A DNA stretch of 64,000 nucleotides, taken from assembly GCA_035610835.1 (NCBI GenBank), contig CM069459.1:59985817-60049816 (forward strand), in the 5' to 3' direction. Below, in pieces: positions 12,300 to 24,206 of this stretch (within the stretch, counting starts at the first letter, position 1; every line of letters starts with the position of its first letter). The notes beneath the pieces were generated by a model that saw nothing but the letters and a program-made list of their open reading frames with translations, was not told the origin of the DNA and searched no databases. Source of the stretch: Ophiura sarsii (lineage: Eukaryota > Echinodermata > Ophiuroidea > Amphilepidida > Ophiuridae). The position numbers and the translations under genes are program-made.

Positions 12300-13640
12300 A
12301 AGTTTAAAAAATAAAAAATAAAATAAAATAAAATAAAAATAATAATAATAAAAAAAATTATTTAATTTAAAAAAAAAAAAAAAAAAAATTAAATTAAAAA
12401 AAAAAAAAAAAAAAATTAAATACAAATTAAATTAAAATAAAATAAAATAAAATAAATTAAAATAAAATAAAATAAAATAATTTAAATTCAATTAAATTAA
12501 ATTAAATTAAATTAAAATAAATTAAAATAAAAATTAAATTAAATTAAATTAAATTAAAATAAAATAAAATAAAATAAAATAAAACAAATTAAATTAAATT
12601 AAATTAAATTAAATTAAATTAAATTAAATTGAATTGAAATGAAATGAAATGAAATGAAATGAAATGAAATGAAATGAAATGAAATGAATTAAATTAAATT
12701 AAATTAAATTAAATTAAATTAAATTAAATTAAATTAAATTAAATTAAATTAAATTAAATTAAATTAAATTAAATTAAATTAAATTAAATTAAAAATTAAA
12801 ATGAGAAATGAAATGAAATGAAATAAAATGAGAAATGAAATAAAATGAGAAATGAAATAAAATAAGAAATGAAATAAAATAAGAAATTAAATTAAATTAA
12901 ATTAAATTAAATTAAAATAAAATAAAAAATAAAATAAAATGAGAAATGAAATAAAATAAGAAATAAAATAAGAAATGAAATAAAATACAAAATAAAATAA
13001 AATAAAATAAAATAAAATAAAATAAAATACTGAAACATATCAAATCAATACAAAATAAAATAAAATGAAATAAGAAATTTTAAAAAAAATTAAAAATTAA
13101 ATTAAAATAAAATAAGTGAAAATCAAAAAATAAAATAAAATAAAATAAAATCAAAATAAATAAATAAATAAATACACTAATACATAAATAAATAAATAAA
13201 TAAATTAATTAATTAAGAAATTAATTAATAGGTTGCACACCACCAAAAAATAAATTTAAAAATAAAAAAATAAAATAAAAGTAAATTAAATTAAAAATAA
13301 AATAAAATAAATTAAAAAATAAAATAAAATAAAAAATAAAACAAAAAATAAGAAATAAAATGAAATAAAATAAGAAATAAAATAAAATAAAATAAAATAA
13401 AATAAAATAAAATACAATACTGAAACATCAAATCAATCAAAAATAAAATAAAATAAAATACAATGAAATAAGAAATAAAAAAATAAAATAATAATAAATA
13501 AATATAATTAAAAATTAAATTCAATTCAATTCAATTCAATTACATTCCATTAAATTAAATACTGAAAAATATCAAATCAAATTAAATTAAAATAAAAAAA
13601 TAAAATAAAAAACTGAAATGAAATGAAATAAAATATGAGC
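12300..13640. repeat. 1.3 kb AT-rich pentanucleotide microsatellite
   Basis: The array is built of interconverting 5-mers: AAAAT, AAATT and AAATG, with blocks of one variant then another. It includes a long pure AAATT run at about 12687-12790 and an AAATG block at about 12635-12687, plus short AAAT tracts. ORFs on both strands here are low-complexity artefacts. Confidence 0.95.
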
Positions 13641-14605
13641 AGTTCAGAATTAATTCCTACAATAGATCGCACAAGAAAGCGGTCGCGAAAGAAGGCGAGA
13701 CTAGTGGTTCGAGAACCGCCTTGTATAATATGTTAGAATTAATAGCTGCATGGAAAGTGTTAAACCACACAAACACTTAACACAACAAGTGTTTTCTTGT
13801 GCCAATTAATACCAGCTCAAACTAAGTAACAATAACAAAGCTAACTCTTATTCGTAGTAATAAACAAGTACAGATGTGTTTTTTACGATGTATAGCACCG
13901 AGCTAAACTCTTATTCGTTTGTTCTCTTTCGAGACCAAACACCAACTCTCTAATGTAGGAATGAATCACGGATTCAATGAGTGCCAGAATGGGTGGGCAA
14001 TGTTTGATCACAGAATGGGTCGCCCCTCCGAATGCAGTGATGATACTCTATACATCTATGTGATTTGGGTTGACTGTATAGATGGGGTGACAGCAATGTT
14101 TATCAGCAAACGCAACGGTCAAAATGACTGGACTGTCGATACATGCTTGAGGGAACAGCATATGACCGCAATACTGTCCACTATGCCTTATTGCCCTTTA
14201 TAATGCTTTGGCGCGAGTTTTACAAGCACAGGTCCTAAACAAAGAGGATGCCCGCGCAAACCGCCGGGCATAGAAAAATGGCAATTGCCGACCAAATGCA
14301 CGGTGTGACATCACCTGACGTCATCTATAGTAATATGTGTGATCAAACACTGTTCTCTTTGAGTCTCTTATATCTTTACTAAACTCTTTCACTAAATGAT
14401 ATTACTAAATGTGAGTAAAAGCACACTAGTATGAAGTGATTTTGCAGTGATTATTGTTCTTAATTCCTAGGAAACACATGAAAATATATGAGTAACAAGT
14501 TCTAAATTATTAATCAAAATAGCTATAAATGAGACCCATATTAAGAAGGGTGAAAACCCGACCCTGGGGGTTTAGCTGTGTGTCTAGTTAGACAAAATAT
14601 TTTGA

Positions 14606-14843
14606 TTAACACTTCCCATGTGGCATGCGTCTGCAGACCACAGTTCCAAAATTTCACTAAATGTTTAAAATATGTCAAATTTATTGGATTTTTATCACCA
14701 TATTTGGTATCACCATGAGAAATGCAGTAAGATAAGTACAAACATGTCTAGTATCGGTCCATCAGTAAGTTCTTGAGATAGACTGGTGTGGAAAGGTTTC
14801 TGAATGTTGGTGGTTAAACTAATATCCTTGTGGAAAGTGTTAA
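14606..14843. mobile_element. MITE family A copy (TTAA target)
   Basis: TTAACACTTCCCATGTGGC at the left and 'tgtggaaagtgttaa' at the right, with internal words 'gtctgcagac', 'accatatttggta' and 'acaaacatg'. It is about 238 bp. It is a piggyBac-like non-autonomous family with at least six members in this window, in both orientations. Confidence 0.78.
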
Positions 14844-14894
14844 CACAAACTCCCTTAAATTCTACAAATTACTACACAAGCGCATGCCTTTGAA

Positions 14895-15115
14895 TGACGT
14901 CATCGACCGTGCTGATATGTGGGCGCAAAATTGCTGCCCGGGCAAGCTCTCGTGTGTTAGCTCAATGGATAGGAGCGCGCATGTGGCGTGCGGAAGTTCT
15001 GCGGATTGAATCCCGGTCAAACCGCTGTGGTTTGCTTGTTCAAACTCCTTCAATTTTCCCTTCCCCCCGATCCACACCAAAATCTGTCTGCCGGGGTTAG
15101 GGTTAAGATAGTGCA
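14895..15115 (+). repeat. tRNA-derived SINE, family S1
   Basis: A GACGTCATCGACCG leader is followed by box A-like 'gttagctcaatggatagg' and box B-like 'ggattgaatcccgg', ending in 'ggggttagggttaag'. The same order (ACGT motif, GCGC box, tRNA-like part, 'ggttagggtta' end) recurs at about 22825-23035. The cloverleaf is incomplete, so this is a repeat and not a functional tRNA. Confidence 0.6.
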
Positions 15116-15203
15116 TTTGAAGTAGTTGTATGTCTTAACCCTAACCCACCCGGTGGATTTTCCAACGAATTTTTTTTCAAGCGAAAAAAGCACACACAAC
15201 AAG

Positions 15204-15285
15204 AGGTGCCACGCCCCGGGGTTTGAACCCACGACCTCTCGGTTGGCGGGCGAACGCTCTATCAACTGCGCCACGTGGGGAAGCT
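15204..15285 (-). repeat. tRNA-like SINE head on the minus strand
   Basis: Read on the minus strand it gives TGGCGCAGTTGATAGAGCG (box A) then GTGGGTTCAAACCCC (box B) with tRNA-like spacing. T-arm and acceptor pairing are imperfect, so I call it a SINE or tRNA pseudogene. It lies 100 bp from the S1 SINE in opposite orientation; short TTAGGG-like words sit between the two. Confidence 0.6.
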
Positions 15286-15530
15286 GTGCTGGGCGAGTGT
15301 ATTCGCCCAGCTATATAGCCCGGGGCCATTATTTCACACAAAAACCTCAGCGCCAGGTGGAACCAGGAGGCTGGGAAATGGGATTTCATGGGATCCGGGG
15401 CTGTAAGGGTTAAAGGAAGGTTATCGTGCCAATAAAGTGTCTGTTAACAGAAGTCATGATTCAGAAGCACACATTTGCACCATATGGTCTGAATAACCAA
15501 CCTATCACCTTGTGGTTTACTTGCATCATA

Positions 15531-16061
15531 TAGGGTGTATCAGAATGAACTGTACCGTGTTTCTAAAATACATACAAAATACAAAATGATTATTGTTTTA
15601 AATTTAAACACCTGCAATATACAGTCGGTCCCAGCGCGTAAACCCAAGAATTATCAGAATCCTCTGGTTCCCAAGAAAATCTTGGCAGGGGGCCCACTTT
15701 GTTGTCACATTTTCACCCACAAAAGTATGCAAATAATAAATAGTTATATACAAATGATGTGAAAAGTTGAGATGTGGCGACAAAAATAAACCCTCTCTAT
15801 GGACGGATTGATATCTCAGGTAGGGTTAGTAATTTCGCAGATTTTTAAAAATGATCATTTCGACCAAAATTGAAATCTACCATCTTTGCCCGAAAATTAG
15901 TATTTTCCATCAGAAATGTCCGATTTTAATTTTTTTTAAATTCTTATGAAAGCTGGGCGTTTGCGCAAGATATATGTGAAAACGGTTTGAACAATATCAA
16001 TCGAATTCATACCGTAATAAATCATATTGCCTCGGTACAGTTTATTCTGATATACCCTGTA
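15531..16061. mobile_element. Tc1/mariner-like MITE, 31-bp terminal repeats
   Basis: The left end TAGGGTGTATCAGAATGAAC is mirrored by 'ttattctgatataccctgta', both bordered by TA. The interior has no transposase. A flanking text of about 36 bp ('atggtctgaat(a/g)accaacc') is found on both sides in direct orientation, suggesting a local duplication around the insertion. Confidence 0.7.
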
Positions 16062-16391
16062 TGGTCTGAATGACCAACCAATCATCACCTTGTAGTTTAT
16101 ATATGTGAAGGATTCTTAACACAATTAGTCACTAAAATTAAGTTGTTATTGTCAACTAAGTTGTTATTAACAGAAATTGGTTGTGTATAAAAAAAAAGGT
16201 TCTGAATTTTATTTTGGTAGAAGTTTTCGGATGTTGGGTCCGGCACTGACAAGCAGAACATTTTGTTTTGGTCTTAGGAGGTGAGACGTGTTGACTATTT
16301 GGTGTGTCATTCCTGTTTGTGCACAAAGAAAGACAACTCAAAGCACATGTATTCACTGTATCCATGCACTGTAGATGTTGTGACCAAGTCC

Positions 16392-16828
16392 AGGGGTGTA
16401 CTTTCGGCGCGAATCCGCGAATCGATTCGCGTAAAGATTCGCGTAAAATCACTACCGCGCGAATCCAGGTGGATTCTCGCCAAAAAAACTTTTTTTCTTC
16501 TTTTTAAGTCCAAAACAGGACCTTAGATGACTGGTATTTGACCCTTAGTCAAAAAACTTTCCGAATTTGGAAGTTATGCAAGCTTATAGCCTTATTCTTG
16601 ATATTATTTTAATTAATTTTAAGAAGTGTTAGATTCAATTTGTGTACTATTATTTTCTAAGTATACAATAGTACAATAAATGTTTAAAATGCGGAATTTA
16701 AATTCAGTAAAAAGGATTCTCGCAAAAATATTCTGCGAGAATCCATTTGCGAGAATCCATGGATTCTCGCAAAATTCCTCTGCGAGAATCTATTTGGATT
16801 CTCGCAGGATGTTGCGAAAGTACACCCC
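16392..16828. mobile_element. inverted-repeat element with reiterated GCGAGAATCC hairpins
   Basis: The outer ends are CAGGGGTGTACTTTCG and its exact complement. Inside both ends, multiple copies of GCGAGAATCC and its complement GGATTCTCGC are arranged as small palindromes, with diverged 'gcgcgaatcc' versions at the left. No ORF is meaningful. The superfamily is unclear. Confidence 0.72.
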
Positions 16829-17074
16829 TGAAGTCAAGTCACACACAGATGTGACTCTGGAGTTAAATCGTTTTTATAATCGACTCGAGTCAATTGAATT
16901 CCTCATATGAACACTTTATGTTGGTGTATCTGCACCAATTGGTTTGTTTTGCTACATTACGCATGGAAAGAAATCCAAGTGAACACATGTTTCTATATGC
17001 AATTGTGTGCACCTTTAGTATACAGTAGATACCATGTGTAGAGGCACATCCATATCATGTACATGTATCTCGGT

Positions 17075-17078
17075 TGGT

Positions 17079-17111
<33 letters not shown>
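17075..17111. repeat. poly-C homopolymer run
   Basis: About 30 consecutive C residues, one of several C or G runs in the window (also about 8985-9008, 18978-18991, 19498-19513, 21372-21389, 48182-48197 and 56959-56977). Exact lengths may be unreliable. Confidence 0.9.
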
Positions 17112-17114
<3 letters not shown>

Positions 17115-17330
17115 TATTTGAGTGTTGGTTGAGACTGGTACTATTGGCTCATTTGACAAGGTACAAGGGAATCATGGAATATGGCTGTCGAATTAGTTGT
17201 CGGTTAAGTCTTGTTGGTTCACTTTTATTTCTCCCCCCAACCCCCATATGAAAAACCTAGCTAGCTACGCCACTGTACACCTCTTTTAATTAAAAAGTTG
17301 TACACTTTAATAGAAGTCCTTAACCTTTTG

Positions 17331-17732
17331 AACCCTAAGGCCAAAAAAAAATTTGTTATGTTGTCCTCGACAGCTTTCAGAGAGGGGCGGGCGGGCGGAT
17401 TTTTTTTTTTTTTAACAAATTTTAAGTTCAGCCAACAAGAAGTTAAAATCACTCTAAGAGCCGCACATATATGTTATAAACACTTAATTTAATATTAATG
17501 CCATTTAAACTGTTTAAAAAAAATCTGGAAAAAAAATCTGAAAAAAAAAAAATCTGAAAAAAAAAATCAGATTTTTTTAATACAAAAATGCGATTTTTTA
17601 AAAAAAAAAATAGAAAAACAACGATTTAAAAAAAGAAAAAAATCTGAAAAAAAAAGAAGAAGATCGGAGCGGCCCTAAAATGGCGAGCGGGCAGTCGAGG
17701 ACAACATAACATTTTTTTTTGTTGGCCTAACC
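17331..17732. mobile_element. inverted-repeat element with AGGCCAAAAAAAA ends
   Basis: 'aaggccaaaaaaaaatttgt' and 'atgttgtcctcgacagc' at the left face 'gtcgaggacaacataac' and 'tttttttttgttggcct' at the right. The interior holds A-rich 'aaaaaatctgaaaa' repeats. The same AGGCCAA end type recurs at 28836, 30922 (complement), 39838 (complement) and 59167, pointing to a broader family. Confidence 0.7.
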
Positions 17733-17877
17733 TTCCTGGAACCTACAAAACCTGACAGTGCTACAATCGTATACCGTGCGGCGGCCCCATCAATCTCGTA
17801 CCACGCTCAGCGGGCAGTTCAACGTGCAGTTCAACGTGCAGTTCAACTTTTGAAGAAACAAAGGTTTTTTAACCTCA

Positions 17878-17950
17878 CCCAGGGAGCTCAGTTGGTAGAC
17901 AGACTTGCTCACATGCGGCCCGGGTTCAATTCGCTGCGCATACAGAGACT
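17878..17950 (+). repeat. tRNA-like SINE head
   Basis: Box A-like GGGAGCTCAGTTGGTAGAC and box B-like CCGGGTTCAATTCGC have tRNA-like spacing. The acceptor stem is not convincing. Confidence 0.5.
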
Positions 17951-18592
17951 GATTTCCCCCTCAATTTTGACCTGTTTTTTTCCCGTGATAGTTTAATTCA
18001 CAATTCAGGGTTAATCCAGACATTTATTTATCATACATACTTTGAGTGCTAATCATAAGGTGTCATGAATATATCATACCCAGCAGGCAAATGTGGCCTA
18101 TTTTTTACACCTTATGCATTGGGTCATTGAACTTCACCTGTGGGATTGATACTCTAATCGTGTCAGCACTATTGACATAGTTACTGTCTGTGGTCAGATG
18201 CCCCACCTGTTAATTTACAGATTTGAGGAATTCCGCTAGTTTGACAAGAGTCAAATAAGCGTGATACTTTCCCTGTTAGCCGCTGAAAGACTTTCTTGAG
18301 AACTAAAATTAGCATATTTTCTAGGGGTGTTTGTTGATGAAAGACTTATTGGCCCAGTTGTAACCTCCCATATAGGATAGGAGTTCTTAATCTCAAATAA
18401 TTCTCGCTAATTGTAGGGTTGTTCTTGATTTTGCCAAAGGATTATTAGACTCGAATGACTAAGAGGCAACTGAGTTACATGTGCTTATAGACTGGGAATT
18501 ATCAAGATTGTGTTATTCGTTGTTTCAAGATATAGAAAGTACAGAAGATGTAGAGGGTTAATGAATTGATGATTTATATTTAGAAGCTTGTC

Positions 18593-18944
18593 TTAAAGGT
18601 AGATGTTCCGATTTTCAACTTGAAGTTTTCTATTCTACATGAAAGGTCATCCTTAAAAAGTCGTATTCCAAAGTTTGAGTTGCATAGCTCTAATGGTTCT
18701 TATTTTAGACGCACAAGATGCTGTGAACTGTACCCATTGAGTAGTACACAAACTATATCGGTGGTTACCACCATTCGCGGTAATTCGACGTTATTTCATC
18801 GATTTCTCCGTAATTATACCGATTTAGGCCGTCAAATTTCAGTATGATGATGAGAAAAATACGAGCTTTCATATGATATGAAATTCTCCGTATGTTTGAA
18901 ATAATTCTGTGTTACGAAAATGTGATCGGGCCATCTACCGTTAA
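18593..18944. mobile_element. MITE family D copy (TTAA target, piggyBac-like)
   Basis: It begins TTAAAGGTAGATG and ends with 'gatcgggccatctaccgttaa'. It is nearly identical over about 330 bp to 26022-26370. The ORFs of 60-75 codons inside the two copies translate the same MITE text and are not genes. Confidence 0.82.
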
Positions 18945-19120
18945 CAGATCATTAAACAGTTTAGATTGTTCAGGGTAGGGGGGGGGGGGGGGAGTGGTTT
19001 TGGGATGGAACATCAAAATGACATACAAGTGCCAAGGAGATAGTATTGTTGAGCTGAATTAATTAATTATCTATTTATTTAAGGTGAAATCAAAGCTACT
19101 CAGTTACCGAGTTGGAAGTG

Positions 19121-19450
19121 TTGATAATAATAATTAATCTTTCCCTAAAAAAATATTTTCCCTCGAAAAAAATAATCCCGGTCGAGAAATGAATTTGACA
19201 TTTTTCTCGACCATTAATATTTTTTCTTTCTCCATCATGCTGGTCAATAGAGAAGTGGGAGAAATATGGAAAGTTGAACCTTAGCCTTAAGATGTATTTC
19301 TAGTGCTTCGATACCAATTGTTCTCGATAGCTCAGTTGGTAGAGCACCTGTCTGGTGTTAAAGAGATCTCGGGTTCAAATCCTGGTCGTGAAATGAATTG
19401 TTCATTTCTCGACCACCTTGAGGGAAAGAGTAATTATTATCATTATTTTT
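19121..19450 (+). mobile_element. inverted-repeat element carrying a tRNA-like core
   Basis: The flanks 'gataataataattaatcttt' (left) and 'aaagagtaattattatcatt' (right) are inverted. At 19322-19392 the core shows a good tRNA-like order: TAGCTCAGTTGGTAGAGC (box A), a short arm, GGGTTCAAATCC (box B). 'ggtcgagaaatgaatt' repeats on both sides of the core. It is probably a SINE embedded in a palindromic MITE rather than a tRNA gene, because the acceptor stem is poor. Confidence 0.6.
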
Positions 19451-19752
19451 AGAAGGCTTTAAATCAAATTGAGCTTGTGAATTGTCCTCCCTTGTCCCCC
19501 CCCCCCCCCCCCAAGATATGATTTAGACTACTTTTTCACTATAAACGAAAAGCCAATCTTTTTTGCAAGACTGACTGGAATTGACCATAGAGGGTTAAAA
19601 GTTGTCACCGATCAGGAAGCCCTAACAGGAAAACCACAATATCCTTATTACAGTTGCATTGATTCTGATTAGGTAGGTCCCAGTTGTTTTAATGGTTAAT
19701 CTCAGTGATAGGTAGTTGCAAGTAGAATAAGCTGATAAGGAGACTTACGGAC

Positions 19753-19992
19753 TTAAGACTTTCCATGCGGCTGGCGTCTGCAGACATTCCAAAATTTTCA
19801 AAAAATGTCAAATTTATTGAATATCATTACCATATTTCGAATCACCATGAGAAATGCATTAAAATAAGTACAAACATGCCTGGTATTGGTTCAGTTATCC
19901 TTGAGATAGACTTTGAAAGTTGTGAAATGTTTCTGAAAATCTGTTTTGTACATTGTACATGGTAAAACCAATAGCAACGTCGAAAGTGTTAA
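19753..19992. mobile_element. MITE family A copy
   Basis: TTAA, then 'gactttccatgcggc', at the left and 'gtcgaaagtgttaa' at the right, with the shared internal 'gtctgcagac' and 'accatatttcgaatcaccatg' words. About 240 bp. Confidence 0.75.
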
Positions 19993-20249
19993 TAAAAAGT
20001 CTGACACTATGTATTACAGGTTGTGGTCGTAATGTCTGTTGTAATAATTCATGTGATTTCTCTGACACTACAATCATGTAGTAGTAAAATTGGAACGTTT
20101 TGTGCACTTATTGAAATTAAGAGTGTGCAAAGTTGATCAGTTTAGGTTTGATATGGACAGTCCAGTGTGCTGTTTATGTTTTTTTTAATTTTTAAAATTT
20201 TAAATCTGGACATAGGCCCTCAGCTATCACAAGACCTAGAAAAGCAGTT

Positions 20250-20405
20250 GTGGTTTAGAGAATAATGACTGCGTGACAACTGGTTTCATGAATTTGTTTT
20301 GAAATCAGAGGTTGTTGTTCTGGTCTAAAGAATTGACCAGAACAACAACCGAGGAGTTTAAAACAAATTCACGAAAACAGTTGTTAAGCAGTCATTATTC
20401 TCATT
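20250..20405. repeat. ~150-bp palindrome
   Basis: 'aataatgactgcgtgacaac' ... 'gttgttgttctggtc' is mirrored by 'gaccagaacaacaac' ... 'agcagtcattatt' around a centre at about 20327. It would form a long hairpin. There is no coding content. Confidence 0.7.
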
Positions 20406-21404
20406 CATTACTGAAAAAGATGCATTTATCCAGAACGTTGATTTGTACTGATACAATCGTGCTAATAATTAATTCATTTTCTGTTTATTTTGTCCACCCC
20501 TTCTTAGTTATTGAAACAGTCCAAGTCGGGTCATCCTCTCATTATAATGTGTATCATTCAACCAATCACAGATAACCTTTAATCTTGTTTCCTCATAACT
20601 CATAGAATATTCAGTTTAGGGGGCTCGAGGCTTTAATTTGATTGGTCGGTCAATGAGAAAAACAATCGAACACTTTGGCGCAGTACTTTCGGGGCAATTA
20701 TTAGTAACCTGCGTTCGGCGTGCACGTTCTAATCTACTATTCAGTTTATTGGAACGCACTTGGTACGCAGCTATCGCGATTATTCATGAAGTAATGAATA
20801 GGCTTTAAATGGTTTACGCTAAGTCTTAGGTTAGGGCAAGCGTTAAGAATGGCAGACTCTAGTCTAACCACTTTAGAAGATTTGTCTATCAGCCAAAGGT
20901 CTGACACATTGAATTAGCACGTAACCATCATTCTCAAGTCATTTATGTGCCTGTGATAGATCTAACCCATTTCTCTGAAAACTTTTCCAACAGCTGACAT
21001 ATGTCAATGAAGCACTTAAATATATTCTTTCTCTCCATGTTTAATGATTTAGTGAAATCTGAAAAAAGTTTTTGATATGAAAGTTACCTAGGGACAAGAA
21101 CCAATAATATGTAGTCCTATATATTTGGAGATACAGATAGATTTACTTAACTGGGTGCTTTATTTGAACCCAATTAAATGTTTTATGTTGCCCTATCTAA
21201 ATAAATAACAGTGAATCGGTGCGTAATTCATATAATTTGACTGACATTTGACCAGGATACCATCTCCAATTCTAACTCGTAAATCAGTTTACACATAGCA
21301 AAATATTTCTCTTAGTAATAAAACAAAAACACTTGCAACATTGGTTGGAAACAATTTATGCCACGGTTTGGAGGGGGGGGGGGGGGGGGTTACTCAGATA
21401 TTTA

Positions 21405-21635
21405 TATTTGGTAGGGATGTGCCGCCAACATTACCAATTTTCAGGAGGAAATGGACCCATATATTTACAGGAGACCCTTAATTTTCCTATATATTTGACA
21501 GATTTTGCTAACATTTCTGTGAAAAATAGCAAAATTAAGGCACATAAATTTACCAAAAATGGCTATGAAAAGGGGTCATTTATTTACCAGACAGGTGAAA
21601 AATGGTACCCTAATTGGCGGCACATCCCTGTTACC
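21405..21635. mobile_element. MITE with GTAGGGATGTGCCGCC ends
   Basis: 'ggtagggatgtgccgcc' faces 'ggcggcacatccctg'. The interior ('aaatggacccatatatttac') is shared with about 32330-32470, and similar ends bound 56653-56940. The 114-codon ORF spanning it is repeat-derived. Confidence 0.62.
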
Positions 21636-22824
21636 TCATCCACTAAGAACCCCACCCCCTCCCCGGTGTTTGGATAGCTGTTATGGAATTTCATGTCACT
21701 GATTTGTGGTGAACTCTACTATACTAATGTTTTGAAGAACCCCTGGGACTACACTCCATGTAGACATAACAATGTTTCTTTGTGGACTAAATTTGTATCA
21801 CAAAATATCTAACATGGAGTTGGGTTTATGAGTCGCTAATATTGGGACAGGAAATTCAAATGGAAAAATTTGAGTTCCATATTCATGTGAAAAGGACATA
21901 TTGTCGGTAAACATCGTTTTGAGATAGAGGCCAATATATTTGGTGAAATATAAAGAAAATAATAGAAACAAATATGCTTCTTCAAATCATATCTTTATGA
22001 TTACAAAGTCCGATTACCTTCAACATATGGTATCATTTCAAAGCTTAAAATGTGATTTTTTTTAAGTCATTGCATTAACGCAGAGTTGACTCGGGCCTCC
22101 AACATTTCCACTTTGATGTGACTGGTCAAATATTGGCATACACCCATTGCGACTCTGAATGTCAGTTAAGATAAGAGTACGCTATTGTCACTGTCATGCC
22201 TATTGTAAAAAGAAAATGACCGCACGTTCTGATTGGTCAATCACGAAATTGTTACACGCATGTATGCATAGTTGTTCGCGCATTTCATGCATTTGGACGC
22301 AGCTCAGTGAACAACAACAAAACACGCTCGCTGAGGGGAGGAGAGGGGGGTAATCGCTCTACCAACATTTGAGTTGTGTCGGTTGACATTGGCTCCGTCA
22401 GTTTATTTGACAAGGTATATCATGAAATTATGACGGTCAAAAGTACAAAGATGGCAATGTGTGCCCCTCACAATAGATTTTATTTCTTTAGAAGCATGTT
22501 TATAAAGCCGAAATGTACCTCAATCATCATCGTACAATGGCAAATCTTTGCACATTTTTATTTAGTCAGTACAGTATTTTCGGATCTCTTTTATTTTTTG
22601 CCCTACCAATATGAAAAACCTAGCTACACCACTGCTCGCGTGAAATGGCTTGAATTATGTCCATAGCATTATGACTGTGACTATTGTGTAATAGCAGAGG
22701 CCTGTTTTTAGTTGAAATAAGGTGCAAGTGGATAGTTGTGTCCACATTACTTAACCCTAACCCCCCTGAGTGCTAGAAAATGCTACTCCTAAGTCAATCT
22801 CCAAGCACCTGTGCCCCGGTTTTC

Positions 22825-23035
22825 GATGACGTAGTCAACCGAGCCTATATAGTGAGCGCGGTATACTGCGCGAACAAGTAGCTGACTGCCGTGGCTTAGT
22901 GGGTGGGAGATGGCTGGAGTCAGGAGGGTCCCCCGAGCGATTCCCGGCAGGTTCCCGGCCATTTGGTTGGTGTCTTTTCTTCGAAAATTGTGATCCCGGT
23001 TAAAAACCCTAAACCGAGGTTAGGGTTATTGTTAC
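22825..23035 (+). repeat. tRNA-derived SINE, family S1 (second copy)
   Basis: It repeats the layout of 14895-15115: 'gatgacgtagtcaaccg', a GCGC-containing box, 'cgtggcttagtgggtggga' (box A-like), 'gagcgattcccggcagg' (box B-like) and an end at 'gaggttagggttattg'. Confidence 0.55.
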
Positions 23036-23955
23036 GGAAAATAGGATGACCTGCACGTGTGAGGAAATTGTTGCATGCATAAGGGCGCCACCATGCATGG
23101 TTTACGATGCATCTTTAATCCCCCTTCAGATTCTCAACAATCCTCTGTCAAATTTGTAGTTGTTAATTTTCAACCAATGGTATGATCCAACTGTCTGCTT
23201 TTCATGCTATAGGCCTTATATATGCATGGAGATGAGGAAACCTATGTAGGTGAACTGTTTGGGGCATTCTTTATATACATTATTTTGGATTCTATTTATG
23301 AACCCACATCTAATTTGAGCTGGATGGAGGGAGATAAAGTCAAATTAAATCCCTGTTACAAAATAAGCTTAAGTTTAATCCTGGGATTTGTATAGTGCAC
23401 AGATTTATGCCACAGTGCAAATGTGGATAATGTTGGAGATCAGGCCCATAAAAATCCCATTTAATGGTTTTTTGAAGCAATTATTCTTTTTATCTGCTCT
23501 GAAATATATGATTACTGCAAATCTGTGTGTTCTGCTTACTCTGAAACATCGATCAAGAAACCTACATTTTGTCTAGTGAATGTCAGCCTGCATGATTTTA
23601 TTTCTATTATTTTACTGCAAATATCAGCCTGTTTCTATTTGACAGTGAATTTCTATACTTTTGTATAATTATTTTATTAGTAGTAATTTGAGCCTGCTGT
23701 GTATATTGTATCGTGATGTCAGCCTGCTTTTCATTCTTGATTTTATTTGCAATATCGGGTTGAGTTTCATAATGTGTCCCAAGTTTTGTATTCCGTCAAT
23801 ATCATCCAAGTTTTCATACAGAATAAAACACAAGGCAGCATTTGTTTCCTATAGATGGTTTACATTATAAATGATAGCTGCTTTGTGTTTTGTGCCATAT
23901 TTTCTTTATTTGATGATATTGATTGTTATTAATTTGTAAGGATCAATGTTGATTG

Positions 23956-24206
23956 TTAACACTTTACACGAGGCTATTGGATTTACCATAATTATACAAA
24001 ACATATTTTTTCAGAAATCTTTCCCAACTTTTTGGTCTATCTTAAGGATTTCTGAACCAATACTAGGCATGTTTGTACTTATTTCAATGCATTTCTCATG
24101 ATGATTCCTAATATGGTAATGAAATTCAATATGTCGACATTTTTTGAAACTTTTTTTGAAATTTTGGAATGTAGTCTGCAGATGCCTGCCGTGTGGAAAG
24201 TTTTAA
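23956..24206. mobile_element. MITE family A copy, inverted orientation
   Basis: TTAACACTTTACACGAGGC at the left and 'gtgtggaaagttttaa' at the right. The internal text ('ctaggcatgtttgtactta') is the complement of the copy at 19753. Confidence 0.75.

Larger units (their letters stand above)
11548..13763. mobile_element. MITE family A copy split by a ~2 kb insertion
   Basis: The left end TTAACACTTTCCATGCGG (11548) and the right end 'gcatggaaagtgttaa' (to 13763) belong to the family A MITE seen intact at 14606-14843 and elsewhere at 230-250 bp. Here the two ends are over 2.2 kb apart because the tRNA-like unit (12189-12290) and the AT array (12300-13640) lie between them. This gives a relative age: the MITE came first, the inserted block later. 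Confidence 0.65.

Noticed and set aside
13919..14203. 94-codon ORF with mixed composition
   Set aside because: Looks more protein-like than most, but I recognise no family and found no convincing splice sites fitting the ACK exon phases.
15204..15285. possible minus-strand tRNA gene
   Set aside because: T-arm and acceptor pairing are incomplete, and SINE-like sequence is adjacent; kept only as a repeat.
19322..19392. possible tRNA gene
   Set aside because: Box A and box B are good but the acceptor stem does not pair and the unit lies in an inverted-repeat element, so it is listed as a SINE-like core.
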